Under the pieces are notes generated by a model. It was not told the origin of the DNA. It saw nothing but the letters and a program-made list of their open reading frames with translations, and did no database searches. Made by a program: the position numbers and the translations under genes. Positions 21,954-32,995 of a stretch of 64,000 nucleotides of DNA are shown piece by piece; position 1 is the first letter of the stretch; the number at the start of each line of letters is the position of its first letter. This DNA is from Gymnopus androsaceus JB14. Taxonomy: Eukaryota > Basidiomycota > Agaricomycetes > Agaricales > Omphalotaceae. The stretch spans positions 23,331 to 87,330 of the forward strand of contig ML769606.1 of the NCBI GenBank assembly GCA_009733575.1, given 5' to 3'.

Positions 21954-23551
21954 CTAGAGACTCGGACTCAGCCCAGCCTGCTGATGTGTTCGCTTTGCAC
22001 CTGCATCACTTGGGGCTCTAGCAGCCTTTGCCTTTGCATTCCCCTTTGTACTCCCTGAAGAAATTCCAGCAGCTGCACTCATTTTTGACTTCTTTGTAGG
22101 ATGAGATGAAGCTGGCTGACTTGAGAACACATCTTCCAAGTCTGCAGCCAACATTGCAGATGAGCTACTGGATTGAGATTGTGCAAAGGATCGTGTTGAA
22201 TGCCAAGGAGCACTAAGACCAACTGGACCTACAACAGAAACCAAGGTAAGAATATCAAGAAAAATAGGTAGATGCCCACCTTCTACATTCATTTTGACGC
22301 TTGATTTGATAGGCAATAGGCTCGGGGGCTCGGCCCTTCCCAAAAACTCAGAGTCGGGGACTGTGTTTGGATCATACCAGTGCTCTGTGATTCGCTTAAA
22401 GAGCTGGAGAGACTCAAACAGAGGATGGTCAACATCCCTCTTCCAGAATTCATCAGCATCAATGTAGTTCTGTTCTGTCGCTTGGTTGATCTGATATCGA
22501 GCATGGTATAATGCATAGAACGGGTTGAGATGACTCTCGAGATCTTGCAACACCTTATCCTCATAAGGATAGTTATCCCACTCGGGATTTGTGTCAGGAT
22601 CATCAGTCCCATCAGTCCCATCTGCTCAAAGTTGTTGGTGGGGAATGGATCGACTGGGATGCATATGGAGTTCTACCAAACGATAGCAATATGTGCGATG
22701 TCTGAGCTCCTAAATAAACATTACATGCTCCATCTACACCAAGTAATAAAATAAATACATGCCTTATAATGGTTGTAGGGTTTGCAATCACCTGCTTTGG
22801 AACACTTGCTATTGTGGTTAGTCACTGTCAGTATTTGCTTCAAAACTTTGATATTGACAGGAAAGAAGATGAATCCCATCCCGTCAAACCAGGCATGAAT
22901 GTCAAGGCGCACTAAAAGAACATAAATAAGAGTTTAGGCAGAATGGTTATCTCAGACATCAACGTACATAAAATGATATTCCAGCGTGAATTAAGATTGA
23001 GCATTCCTTCTTTCATGCCAAAGTGCCATTCTGCTGTTCGAACCTAAAATGCAATGAGATGTGAAGGTTATTGCGCGTAACAAATATCATCTCCCTCTTA
23101 CCAGAAATACATATTTGCCTGCAGCGAGCGCCTTCTCGATAGCATGACAAAAAGCAATGTCTGAAGGGAAGAGTTTCTTCTCATTTGGAGATGATAAAGC
23201 TCTGACAAGAGTTACGAGACATCGACCTCCAGCTGGAGCGGCAGCGAAAACTCTTTCCTTCGTCTTCTCACTGACTGCCTCCCGCCATACAATATTACGT
23301 GCTGGTGTTCCTACTAGATTCAGGGCGTATTTCGCAGTGGTTTGATGGTAACTCGGATCTTCCGGGTTGTCTGAGGGCAGCAGACTATCAGCGTCGTCTT
23401 CAGAGACGGATTGGTGCTGTTGTTCCCCATCTGAAGAATTGTTGGCTTGCCCAGAGTGCGATGAATTACTGGGTTGTGAGAGATCTGAGTCCCAGCCAAC
23501 AACGTTGTTGTTGTTCGAGGTATATCGAGACGGAAGACCGTCATCAGACAT
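21954..23551 (-). pseudogene. HNH nuclease-like protein, module B, with premature stop
   Basis: Exons 23551-23102, 23043-22968 (76 bp), 22911-22763 and 22709 onward follow the plan of the gene at 5650-7301. Motifs: TPARNIVWREAV, GRCLVTL, FCHAIEKAL (His about 136), LNLNSRWNII, LRLDIHAWFDGMGF (His about 181) and TYCYRLVEL. Intron 3 (22762-22710) would need a GC donor (GCATGT). A TGA at 22628-22626 (codon about 253) falls in frame in HQQL-stop-ADGTDG. Beyond it the frame stays open for about 200 codons with family-like sequence (LESHLNPFYALYHARYQI) and a Lys/Ser-rich tail. The gene is nearly intact but may yield a truncated protein. Confidence 0.7.
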
Positions 23552-23858
23552 TTTGGGAAAGGAGGTTTACTGAACTGCTGTGATGAAAATCATCCACTTA
23601 TAAGACGCTGGGTTGCTTCTAATTGCGCCTGAGTTTTCCAGATTTCTATTACAATGACAGAAATCATTCTTATTGTTTTTCAAGGAACAAGTAATGCGTG
23701 GCGTGAGTGGAATAACTTATTTCGAGTGGAACAAAGAGAATGTGGGAGTTCGTGATCGCGATACGCGTGGGAGTAACCTGTCGCGCTTGTTTAAAAGTCT
23801 TTCTCTCTGTGACTTCCATCTCTTCGTGCCTTGCTTCCTCCGTTACTCCTTCTCTAAT
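23552..23858. promoter_or_regulatory. Divergent intergenic region of module B
   Basis: These 307 bp lie between the two head-to-head start codons and match module A in position. It is a presumed bidirectional promoter. No obvious sequence identity with 7302-7668 was seen by eye. Confidence 0.45.
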
Positions 23859-24931
23859 ATGTCATCTTCATTTCCAATCATTTCGCTCACGACGACCGCA
23901 GTGGTTGAAAAGCTGGAACCAGTCAAAGACTTTTGCTTGTTTCAACAGATAATATCGGTAAGTTCTGCCTCAAATTATTAGACGTCTTGACAATTCACAT
24001 CCTCCTAATCTAGTTTTGCGCTCGCGAATACTGGTGGGGCCTTAAACCCGGTGATATTGACATTGATTCTCACCTCAACCGCATCTCAGGTAAACTCACC
24101 TTTCTCGGTTCAAGAATATGCTCTCACAATATCCTACAGTGCGCGGTGATATTGAACGCCTTCTATCTAGGAACGTGTTGACTCTAGTTCCTACAAAGCA
24201 AGTCATTGATACGATGCAGGAGCTCACTCTGTATAATCGAAAACACTTTGTTTCTGAAAGACAGCGGTGCTTTGATGTGTGTCTAATAAATTTGCATGGT
24301 CTTCTGTCAAATCCTCACCCGTGTATTATAGGTTCTTCCTGACCAACCCTACCAGTATCGGCTTGTTCCTGGATCGCAAATGAAGAAACCGATTCCTCTC
24401 TTTGCCTTTGACTCCAGCTCCGGTACTTTTCAGCGATTCGACCATCCATATGATAATCTTCCTCTATTCACCCTAGGCTGCTATCCTTTCCACTCCATAA
24501 TGCACAGCGACTTTGCCTTATCTCGTTCACGCCCCATTCATGAAACTTCTCTTGGAATTTTCAACTTATCCCTTGACTGGGCGTCCGATTATCCTCATGT
24601 TGGCAGCTTTGTTAACTCTCCTTGCATCGCTGCAATAATCGCTGCTTATGCAGCTGCTGATAACGGCAATGACCCTTATTTGGACTTGGATGGAACTTCT
24701 GGAGAGGATGATGACACGGTATCCAATTCAGAATCAGAATCAGATGTGTCCGTCTCTTTCGAAGAACCAAAGAACACTGGGGTTTTCAGCGTTTCCCTAT
24801 CCAAGCGGGCAGCCAAGCATATTGCCTCGTGGCGCGAGACTCTGGAACCAGCAGCGCCAGTTGTTGTTTCGGCCTTGAACGGTGGCTCAATCCGGGTTTC
24901 GGAGTCTAGGACGCCCGTGAACATAGACTAG
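23859..24931 (+). CDS. HNH-family paralogue lacking HNH residues, partner of module B
   Basis: Exons 23859-23957, 24014-24089 (76 bp), 24140-24276 (137 bp) and 24332-24931 join in frame to 303 aa. The start MSSSFPII resembles the module A partner (MPSSSLIM), and VEKLEPVKDFCLF matches VENLQPVQTICLF. Also shared: EYWWGLKPGDID, VRGDIERLLSRNVLTLVPT, CFD|V at the last intron, YQYRLVP and DNLPLFTLGCYPFHSIMHS. Exons 2 and 3 have exactly the lengths of the module A partner. The final HNH histidine is absent (RGDIE). The C terminus adds a Ser/Asp/Glu stretch. Intact as read. Confidence 0.75.
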
Positions 24932-27417
24932 ATGTAGATTAATTTTTTTGCGTGGTCGAGTCGGCATGGCCTTTCAGATTGCATGTTGGGTGGTATATTT
25001 CCCCTCCCTTTGCTATCATTTATGATGTGCAACAATCCTGCATGTACCCCAACTGCTTCCCATTGCTCTAATTTGTATCCGCTTGCTTTTTCCACTATAC
25101 ATTACAGCACATGAACTTTGCATGGCTTTAGTGATGCTACTACTACTGTAATTATATCTCTTTGCTGTACCGTATCTTGAAATGAATAGATACTGTATAA
25201 AACTTCTAAAGGAAATAAGAAAAGAATGACGAGAGTAAGTCTCGTTCAACAGGCGCTCAATGCAATTAATCTCTTTTGACAACCACCAGCATTGATTCCT
25301 GTGGCTTCCTCTTCTTCTTTCTACGCTTACAGTTCGGCTCCATATCTGCTCTATCAACAACCTTTCTGCTCTTTCTACATGTAGGCTAGGGTTCGTTCGC
25401 TGGGCTTTACAGTGCGTTTTTGAAACTCGAAAACTTTTAATCTTATTGATTATTCAAATAGAACTACATCACGTTTGTCTCTGTCTCGAAACTCCATGGT
25501 GTTTCTGCTACGCCCGTTCCCAGATTCCTCCTTTTTGGCCCGATTTCAGGTCGAATCTTAACCTCGCGCCAACTGCACCTATCCGGCTCGACAAGCACAG
25601 CTCTTGGACTTCCTCAAATATTGGTTTATGTGCCATTTTCAGTGGCCCTTCGGCCCAAATTCAGGCCAAAATTATGTCCGCGGACACCTCTTGATAATGA
25701 GGTGGTTTAATTCCGCTTTCTGCCCTGGACATCGCTCCTTCATCACTTTTGACGCAGTGACTAGACGTCCTAACAACTCTCGGTATTACCTAGGAGAGCG
25801 CTGCTGTTCCATCAGCCCCATCATCCCTTTTTTGAACCGAAGTTGTTTTTGGCCACCGCTTACCCTAACGACTGCGGCATTTCGATTGCCTCAGAAACGG
25901 CGCAACAAGTGCCGCCGCTCCATCTCACCCCGCCTTGCGTTCCTATTGCCCGCCTTCAACAGCTCACCGTCGTTTTTGACCGAATTTTGGGTCGAATTAA
26001 CTGACTCTGGCTCCCCAGCGCCCTTGCTGCCCTTTTTTTTGCCGCCTCTTTCACTGGTTTCCTTGCTTCGTCTCAGATTCATCGCTCTAACTGCTGCTTC
26101 CCCGCTCCTTCAAGTACTTGTCACCCAACCACCTCTCCAGCACACGCGCCGTAACAGCTCCAGCTCCAGCCTGCGCTGCATAGTGCAAGCACCGACTCAT
26201 TTACTAGCGCAACGCAGGCCGATAATCCTTTCTTCTTACATTGTAATGCAGACTTTACAATGTATCTATTGTTCTACCCGCAATAAACGATAAATGTTAC
26301 TGTTTATATTTGAGGATGCCATCCGAGCGCTTGACTATTCCTTCCAAACATTCCGGCTTGGCTTGTTTCGCTTCGCAGATGATCTGGACTCAAATATTGG
26401 CCATCGCCGGGGAAATACTAGGGTGAGGAGGTTGAACGGCTAGGTACGCAATTGCATTAGGTGCAATTAGAAGAGGGAGCAGTTAGAATGTTGTGAGGAT
26501 GGGCAGCATCGGAGGAGGGGGTAGCAAATGATGCAGAGGAAGGGAGAGGACTGTTTGGCCAGGGATGAAGGGGAGCTTTGACCGTTGTATTGAGCTTCCT
26601 CCGTTTAGGAGCAGCCTCCTTGGGGCTGTTAGCAATAAGGGAGTCTGCAGATTCAGAGTGTTTGGTGAGCTCGATGTATAATGTATATATGCACAGATTT
26701 TAGAGCTCCAGGCCCATAACCTATTAACAGTTGTGTAATTCAATGAGATATATTTGGGAAGACTGGTTCAAGTTATGTACATGGCTTTGAGTTCAGAGGG
26801 TATCATACCTGGTTCGGAGCAACAAGAGCTAAAGGGGTTGTTGCTCCGACCCAGCTTAGTAAGTAATTCCCGATCGTACTACTTCGGCATGGGCTCTTGG
26901 GCACCATCCGTTAACATCATCCTAGCTGGAATCATCATCTGGACTGGGGTGCGGGGTTTTCTTCAATATTTTTTGAATTTCGTGGGAGCTATAACGAGCA
27001 TGCCTTTCGGCGCCACAAGGGCATGGAATTTTACCGTCCTCGCGACGTCTTAGGACAATATTATTACCTATTTCAATAGTTTAGCGTGAGCAGAAGCAGA
27101 ACCATCTGATTATGCACCATTAACCTTGGCCGTGGATCGCAGCGAATGGTACGTGTGTAGATGCGCCCATGCATCCCTTCCATTGCAGGGAAACGGGCAA
27201 TCTGGGACATTGCATACACTGTATATAATTGTGAGTATGAAATGGATGTAGAATATCTTTTGATCTCACCGTTTGTTCTTCTTGAGTGGCATTGAAGAAT
27301 GGAGCAGAGAAGTATAGGACGAGTAGTAGTATATATATACTTGGCTATGAGTTTCTGGAAAGGTCAGGACATAAATTGAATGGACGTGATGGTAAAAATG
27401 AAAGCACCCTTACCCCT
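24932..27417. other. Intergenic region, no confident gene
   Basis: A plus frame at 25604-26293 is open for 229 codons but is unlike a protein in composition and has no motif. About 30 bases near 25848-25880 (GGCCACCGCTTACCCTAACG and following) recur at 52612-52641, so a repeat boundary lies here. A frame at 26754-27053 with hydrophobic segments is unsupported. Confidence 0.4.
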
Positions 27418-27700
27418 CTACAGCCTCCATCCAGCCCCGGAGCCTACGACGAATCCTTCAGACAGAATTTTGGGTGACCGTTGGCTCTGGGGATGGCGAG
27501 TGGCTAGAGAGGAGTAAGAGGGCTGTAAACGAGAAAGCTCACCGCTGTCTAGCTTGGAAGTTCTGCCGGAGTAAAGAACGGGCGAATGCAGTAGTTGCGG
27601 TTCAAGAAGAAGTGGCAAGTTCAAACATGCGCAAGCAGTCACATGCGTCGCATAGAGGGCGCTTTGACGGAGCCAATCGCGCAATGCAACCCAACGGGCG
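27418..27700 (-). repeat. Dispersed repeat, copy 2
   Basis: Read on the minus strand it contains, in order, TGGCTCCGTCAAAGCGCC, CTATGCGACGCATGTGAC, CTTCTTGAACCGCAACTAC, the SVRRIRRRLRGWM-encoding block and a GTAAGG donor. The same order is found at 8855-9130 and 39440-40020. Sequence beyond 27418 is unrelated, so only the 5' portion is present. Confidence 0.65.
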
Positions 27701-28395
27701 GCAATTGCATTAAAGTAGCAATAATAAATGCGTATATAACGGTTGGCCCTCCACCTCTAACCTACCACGACGACTGGTTTCCGTTACCGTAAAAGCTGAA
27801 CTCCTTTCCGCTCATTTAAACCATTAGCAGCCTTTGCACAGTCGTCGAACGAGCGTTCAACGCCGTAGAACATAACTAGTGGGTGCTTTACTCATTATCT
27901 TAAACATTTGGCCACGACGCTAACAGTTGACACTTTTGATTCAGAAATGGAGTCAACCGTTCTTAAGAAGCTGCTCCGCATGTCTTGGGTGAGAAGGGTT
28001 TAGATGTACGTGTTTACCGCTATTCTACCCGTATGAACGCAAGCTAATTCCCAATTAGCCCAGAACCCATTCATCGAGCTGATGACTGCGCTCGAGAGGC
28101 ACCGATCTCAAACGTCTCATGCCTCCTTGGTCAGAGTCGGTGTAGGTCTTGCTACCAACAGTCCCGCCATCTGCATCCCCGGAATCGGATTCCGCTACAG
28201 TCGAGAAAAGTCGAAGCCTGTACGCGTATGCAACTTTGAAGACGAAATTTTGGCAGATTGAGGGGCAGGAGGTTGAGGAGAGAAGGTGCTTGCATGGAGG
28301 ATGACCTGAAAGAGCTGAAGGGTACCTAAAACTTGCGTAGAACGTAGTAATCGAAGCCATATAATAGCCAGTTTAGCCTGAGGAATTCGTGACCG
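27701..28395. other. No convincing gene
   Basis: Short frames only. The minus frame at 28055-28360 has no motif and lies just before another copy of the GC-rich block. Confidence 0.4.
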
Positions 28396-28470
28396 TGTAA
28401 GCGCTCACTACGCGTCCATGTGACTCGGGCGCTTGATCGTGCTTTGTTGATCTCAACTCTTTCTCGAACC
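28396..28470 (+). repeat. Dispersed repeat 5' block, copy 3
   Basis: AAGCGCTCACTACGCG and CATGTGACTCGGGCGCTT are followed by TCTTTCTCGAACCGCC. This matches the first 70 bases of the copies at 8855 and 39440, here upstream of a different coding sequence. Confidence 0.5.
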
Positions 28471-28519
28471 GCCACCATCAACAGCACAAGCAGCTTTCAT
28501 TTATTCACGGTACGTCTCT

Positions 28520-29638
28520 CTCGCAAGTTGCTGCCGATTCAAACCTCTCCGTCTCTCTCCTCGTTTTCCTCGCAGGTCGACAGTTGCGATCCCTCTCTAC
28601 AGCCCCCTACTCCTTCACCCGCGTCCACTTTTGTGCAACCTTCAAGCTTTCATTCTCCTACACCCCCACCGTCGTTCTCTGTCGCTGAGTCTACGGGCCA
28701 GAACCGCAAAAATGCCCTCAGCTTGAGGAATACCGGTTCTACGATCCTGCTGATGCCAGCCCGAAACGGTCAGGGTCTGGTAGCACCTCATCCCGAATCA
28801 TACCAGACGTTACTCTTGTTACGACAAGTACAACGGCTGAAACGGTCGAGACCCGTATGCATTGCGAAGAGCGCCCAATTCGCGATCATATCAGCACTTC
28901 CCCTCACCAAGGACACTACGGTCATCCCCATCACAGTCCAGCAACTGCTAGCCATCTATCCCCCGAATCCTCCTTGGTAGGCACAGCAGAATTTGGTCGC
29001 CAGTCCCCTTAACACACTCCAGGATCGCCGTACGCTTATTCGCGACAGGGAACAGCGAGCCCTAGTCCTATGACCCCCATGACTTCCTGCCTCAGCACCC
29101 TTGACCTGCCTTTTGCTTCTCAGCCCCCCAGTCTAGCTCATCTTTTGACTACAACGCCGCCTTGTCGCCCTCCGAGTTGTACTCTTCGATGCCATCCGAG
29201 CCACTGGCGGCTGAAGACTACCACATGCTAGGCCTTTCCCCACCTCCCATGACGTCTCCGGCCCCTTCCCCATCTATCCCGTCTGCTTCACTTCGACGAG
29301 ATAGTTCATCGTCTGCCGGAAGGTCAACAAGACCCCGACATGCAACTCCTGTGCCACTTTCCAGAACAGTCTCTCGTAGCGGAAGCGTCTCAGACTGGGA
29401 GGTGATGTATGAGCTGGGTCTTCCGAGGCCGGGGACTATCGATTACGCCTATTCTCCAGCTGCTAGTCCCTTGAGCCCATCTAATGGGTTTGCTTCGGCT
29501 CCGAGTCAGCAATCCACTACCAGAAAGACCAGTGTTACAAGCAGTAGCGGATCACGTTCACGACATGGGTCCCCAGCTCCGAGCTATCGTGGCGCGCCTT
29601 CTCCTGCTGCTTCTGTTAGGAGCCCTTTGGGCCAATAA
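28520..29638 (+). CDS. Ser/Pro-rich protein, possibly a transcription-factor tail
   Basis: The best frame runs through about 28700-28975 (EEYRFYDPADASPKRSGSGS ... GHYGHPHHSPATASHLS). An intron (GTAGGC at about 28977 to CACTCCAG at 29023) leads to SPYAYSRQGTASPSPMTPM. The end is a 158-codon frame ending at 29638 (MSPSELYSSMPSEP ... SDWEVMYELGLPRPGTIDYA). Frames between the last two pieces need another splice. Composition is Ser, Pro and His. No DNA-binding domain is visible, so the transcription-factor idea is weak. The true start is not determined. Confidence 0.35.
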
Positions 29639-30444
29639 ATAATAGTTTCTTGTTTATAATGAAGCCGAGTGAACAGCAGCTCTTACGATGAGTAGATTTT
29701 GACGATGTATTACCATTTTTTATGCCTTATGCTTTCCTCTCCTCCATTCACTAATTATCTATATGCCTGTTCTTCCACCTAGTCGTAAATCTATGCTTTA
29801 TGTCCTATGTAACTACCTGTATGCAGAATGAATTGATGTACGCAAGTTTTGTGTATCCGTCAGGATTTGGAGTCGAAGAGGACGAACAATCAGATATTGT
29901 TAGCCTACAGAACTTCGCCAGTATATACTGGAGCTGTTTTGACAGAAAACCCCACGATGCATACTTGACGCGCTCGAGCACACGCTGGGATTTGGATAGA
30001 CTCGAGCCAGTACTTCTGCATTGAGGGTTTTGAGTTGGTCGAAGCAGCTGTATGCAAGATGAATTGATATTGTATATAAGATATTGTCATCTTCGTTGTC
30101 AAGTTATGGTCATAAAAATCGTGGAAGAGTAACTAATCGTAACGAATTTGAGCAGCCAACGGAACCATGATCCCAACCTATGATAATCCAAGACTTGCTC
30201 TAATGACCTTCGGCAGAACGACACCATCGTCCTAGATTGAAATATTATTAGTAGGGAACGAGACAAAAGGACAAGGATAAACTGACCTGATCGAGAGAAC
30301 AAGTGAAGCATCCTGCCATCCCACTCGTCTTTGCAAACGTGGCCTTGTTACCCAGAGAAAAGGAGTCGTAAGTTGATTGGGAGGTATTGAAGAGGTACTG
30401 CAATGTATAAATACACATTCCAGTCTACCAGGAAAAGTAACTAG
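29639..30444. other. Intergenic region left of the giant inverted-repeat element
   Basis: No gene recognised. Short minus-strand frames near 30099-30311 have no motif. GT and AG signals near 30235-30290 hint at a decayed gene. Confidence 0.4.
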
Positions 30445-30523
30445 TTAGATAGTCCAAAGTGTAACAATCCAGTAACTAATATGATCAAAATCCACAGGAA
30501 ATCCAGGGCCCTGGAATCCATAC

Positions 30524-31735
30524 ACCCCACCTGGATTCCATGCATGTTGCATGGATTCCATGCACTAGTAAAAATAGTAGTGTATGGATTCCAGGCATGT
30601 TGCATGGAATCCATGCACTGGTAAAAATAGTAGTGTATGGATTCCAGGCATGTTGCATGGAATCCATGCACTAGTAAAAATAGTAGTGTATGGATTCCAG
30701 GCATGTTGCATGGAATCCATGCACTAGTAAAAATAGTAGTGTATGGATTCCAGGCATGTTGCATGGATTCCATGCACTAGGAAAAATAGTAGTGTATGGA
30801 TTCCAGGCATGTTGCATGGATTCCATGCACTGGTAAAAATAGTAGTGTATGGATTCCAGGCATGTTGCATGGAATCCATGCACTGGTAAAAATAGTAGTG
30901 TATGGATTCCAGGCATGTTGCATGGAATCCATGCACTAGTAAAAATAGTAGTGTATGGATTCCAGGCATGTCGCATGGATTCCATGCACTAGTAAAAATA
31001 GTAGTGTATGGATTCCAGGCATGTTGCATGGAATCCATGCACTGGTAAAAATAGTAGTGTATGGATTCCAGGCATGTTGCATGGAATCCATGCACTAGTA
31101 AAAATAGTAGTGTATGGATTCCAGGCATGTCGCATGGATTCCATGCACTAGTAAAAATAGTAGTGTATGGATTCCAGGCATGTTGCATGGAATCCATGCA
31201 CTGGTAAAAATAGTAGTGTATGGATTCCAGGCATGTTGCATGGAATCCGTGCACTAGTAAAAATAGTAGTGTATGGATTCCAGGCATGTCGCATGGAATC
31301 CATGCACTGGTAAAAATAGTAGTGTATGGATTCCAGGCATGTTGCATGGATTCCATGCACTGGTAAAAATAGTAGTGTATGGATTCCAGGCATGTTGCAT
31401 GGATTCCATGCACTGGTAAAAATAGTAGTGTATGGATTCCAGGCATGTTGCATGGAATCCATGCACTAGTAAAAATAGTAGTGTATGGATTCCAGGCATG
31501 TTGCATGGATTCCATGCACTGGTAAAAATAGTAGTGTATGGATTCCAGGCATGTTGCATGGAATCCAGGCATGTTGCATGGAATCCATGCACTAGTAAAA
31601 ATAGTAGTGTATGGATTCCAGGCATGTTGCATGGATTCCATGCACTAGTAAAAATAGTAGTGTATGGATTCCAGGCATGTCGCATGGATTCCATGCACTA
31701 GTAAATATAGTAGTGTATGGATTCCATGTACAAGT
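30524..31735 (-). repeat. 53-bp minisatellite, left array (about 22 copies)
   Basis: Unit: CATGGATTCCATGCACTAGT, then AAAAATAGTAGTGTATGGAT, then TCCAGGCATGTTG. Copies are nearly identical. Variable sites are A or T at the dyad centre (GGAATCC or GGATTCC), CTAGT or CTGGT, and TTG or TCG. The last copies carry ATATAG in place of AAATAG. Confidence 0.9.
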
Positions 31736-32040
31736 AAATATAGTAGTGCATGTGAAGTATAGTAATAGTCATGTGACACTGTCACACAATACAAATTGAA
31801 ATTTGTGAAATAGCGATTGATAGTTACAGTGATGACTTTCTCATCTACACCCAGCAACCTACCTCTGCTGATCCCATCAGCCTGCATGTGACACTGTCAC
31901 ACAAACTACAAATTACACTTTTGATTGCAATGAGGATGAATTCCAGAAGGAGAGTTACAGTTAAGGTATACTGTACATGTAGTGTGACAGTGTCACATGT
32001 GTTACATGACCTTATTTGGACATGAGGTGCCATAATCAGC
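31736..32040. repeat. Central region with three TGTGACA-type palindromes
   Basis: TGTGACACTGTCACA occurs near 31771 and 31886, and its variant TGTGACAGTGTCACA near 31980. The sequence between is unique and AT-rich. Three copies of a 15-base palindrome in 230 bp could be a protein-binding cluster. Confidence 0.55.
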
Positions 32041-32398
32041 GGGAGGTGGAAAAACAATCTCTAAATATTTTCATGATTTTTTATCATTTTTCCGAGATTT
32101 ATCAAGCTCCATTCCCGTTATTTGACAGGAAAATACGCACCCAAAAGTGCTGGTGGGCGGGATAACAATGCCCAAATATTTACACTATTTTTCACAATTT
32201 TTCCAGAATTTATCAAGCTCAATTCCCAATGTTCTGTGTAAAATGAGCACCCATATGTGCCCATATGCACTGGGGGGGAACAATAATGCCAAAATATTTT
32301 GATAATCTTTGATGATTTTTGAAGGATTTATCAAGCCTGATTCCCGACATTTTTTGAATAAATAAGCACCCACAAGCACCGGGAGGGTGGGCGTAAGG
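32041..32398. repeat. Three tandem copies of an about 118-bp unit
   Basis: Each copy has AAATATTT, a T-rich tract, TTTATCAAGC(T/C), ATTCCC, and (A/G)AGCACCCA or CGCACCCA, ending in a GGGNGGG-like block. Copies begin near 32041, 32160 and 32279, with moderate divergence. Confidence 0.7.
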
Positions 32399-32995
32399 TC
32401 ATACTAGTAAGGAAGCTAATGGTTGTACTGGTACCAATAAGTCATACTAGTAACTAACCTAATGGTGGTACTAGTACTGATAACTCGGACTAGTAACTAA
32501 TCTAATGGTGGTACTAATACTAAGAACTGAGACTAGTAACTAATCTAATGGTTGTACTAGTACTAATAACTTGGACTAGTAACTAATCTAATGGTTGAAC
32601 TAGTACTAATAAGTAATACTAGTAACTAACCTAATGGTTGTACTAGTACTAATAACTCGGACTAGTAACTAATCTAATGGTTGTACTAGTACTAATAACT
32701 CAGACTAGTAACTAATCTAATGGTTGAACTAGTACTAATAAGTCGTACTAGTAACAAATCTAATGCTTATAATGGTACTAATAACTCGGACTAGTAACTA
32801 ACCTAACGGTGGTACTAGTACAAATAACTCGGACTAGTAACTAATCTAATGGTTGAACTAGTACTAATAAGTCGTACTAGTAACGAATCTAATGCTTATA
32901 ATAGTACTAATAACTTGAACTAGTAACTAACCTAATGGTGGTACTAGTACTGATAACTCAAACTAGTAACTAATCTAATGGTCGAACTAGTACTA
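32399..32995. repeat. 43-bp tandem array (about 13 copies)
   Basis: Unit of the form CTAGTAACTAATCTAATGGT, then TGTACTAGTACTAATAACTC, then GGA, with variants (GTCGTA, GTTGAA, GCTTATAATG). It contains the ACTAGT word shared with the 53-bp unit. It ends directly at the right minisatellite array. Confidence 0.8.

Noticed and set aside
25604..26293. Plus-strand frame of 229 codons
   Set aside because: Composition and lack of motifs suggest chance openness. It contains a repeat word shared with 52613 and no splice or start context.
30524..31735. CRISPR-like regular repeat array
   Set aside because: There are no unique spacers: the entire 53-bp unit repeats, and the organism is a fungus.
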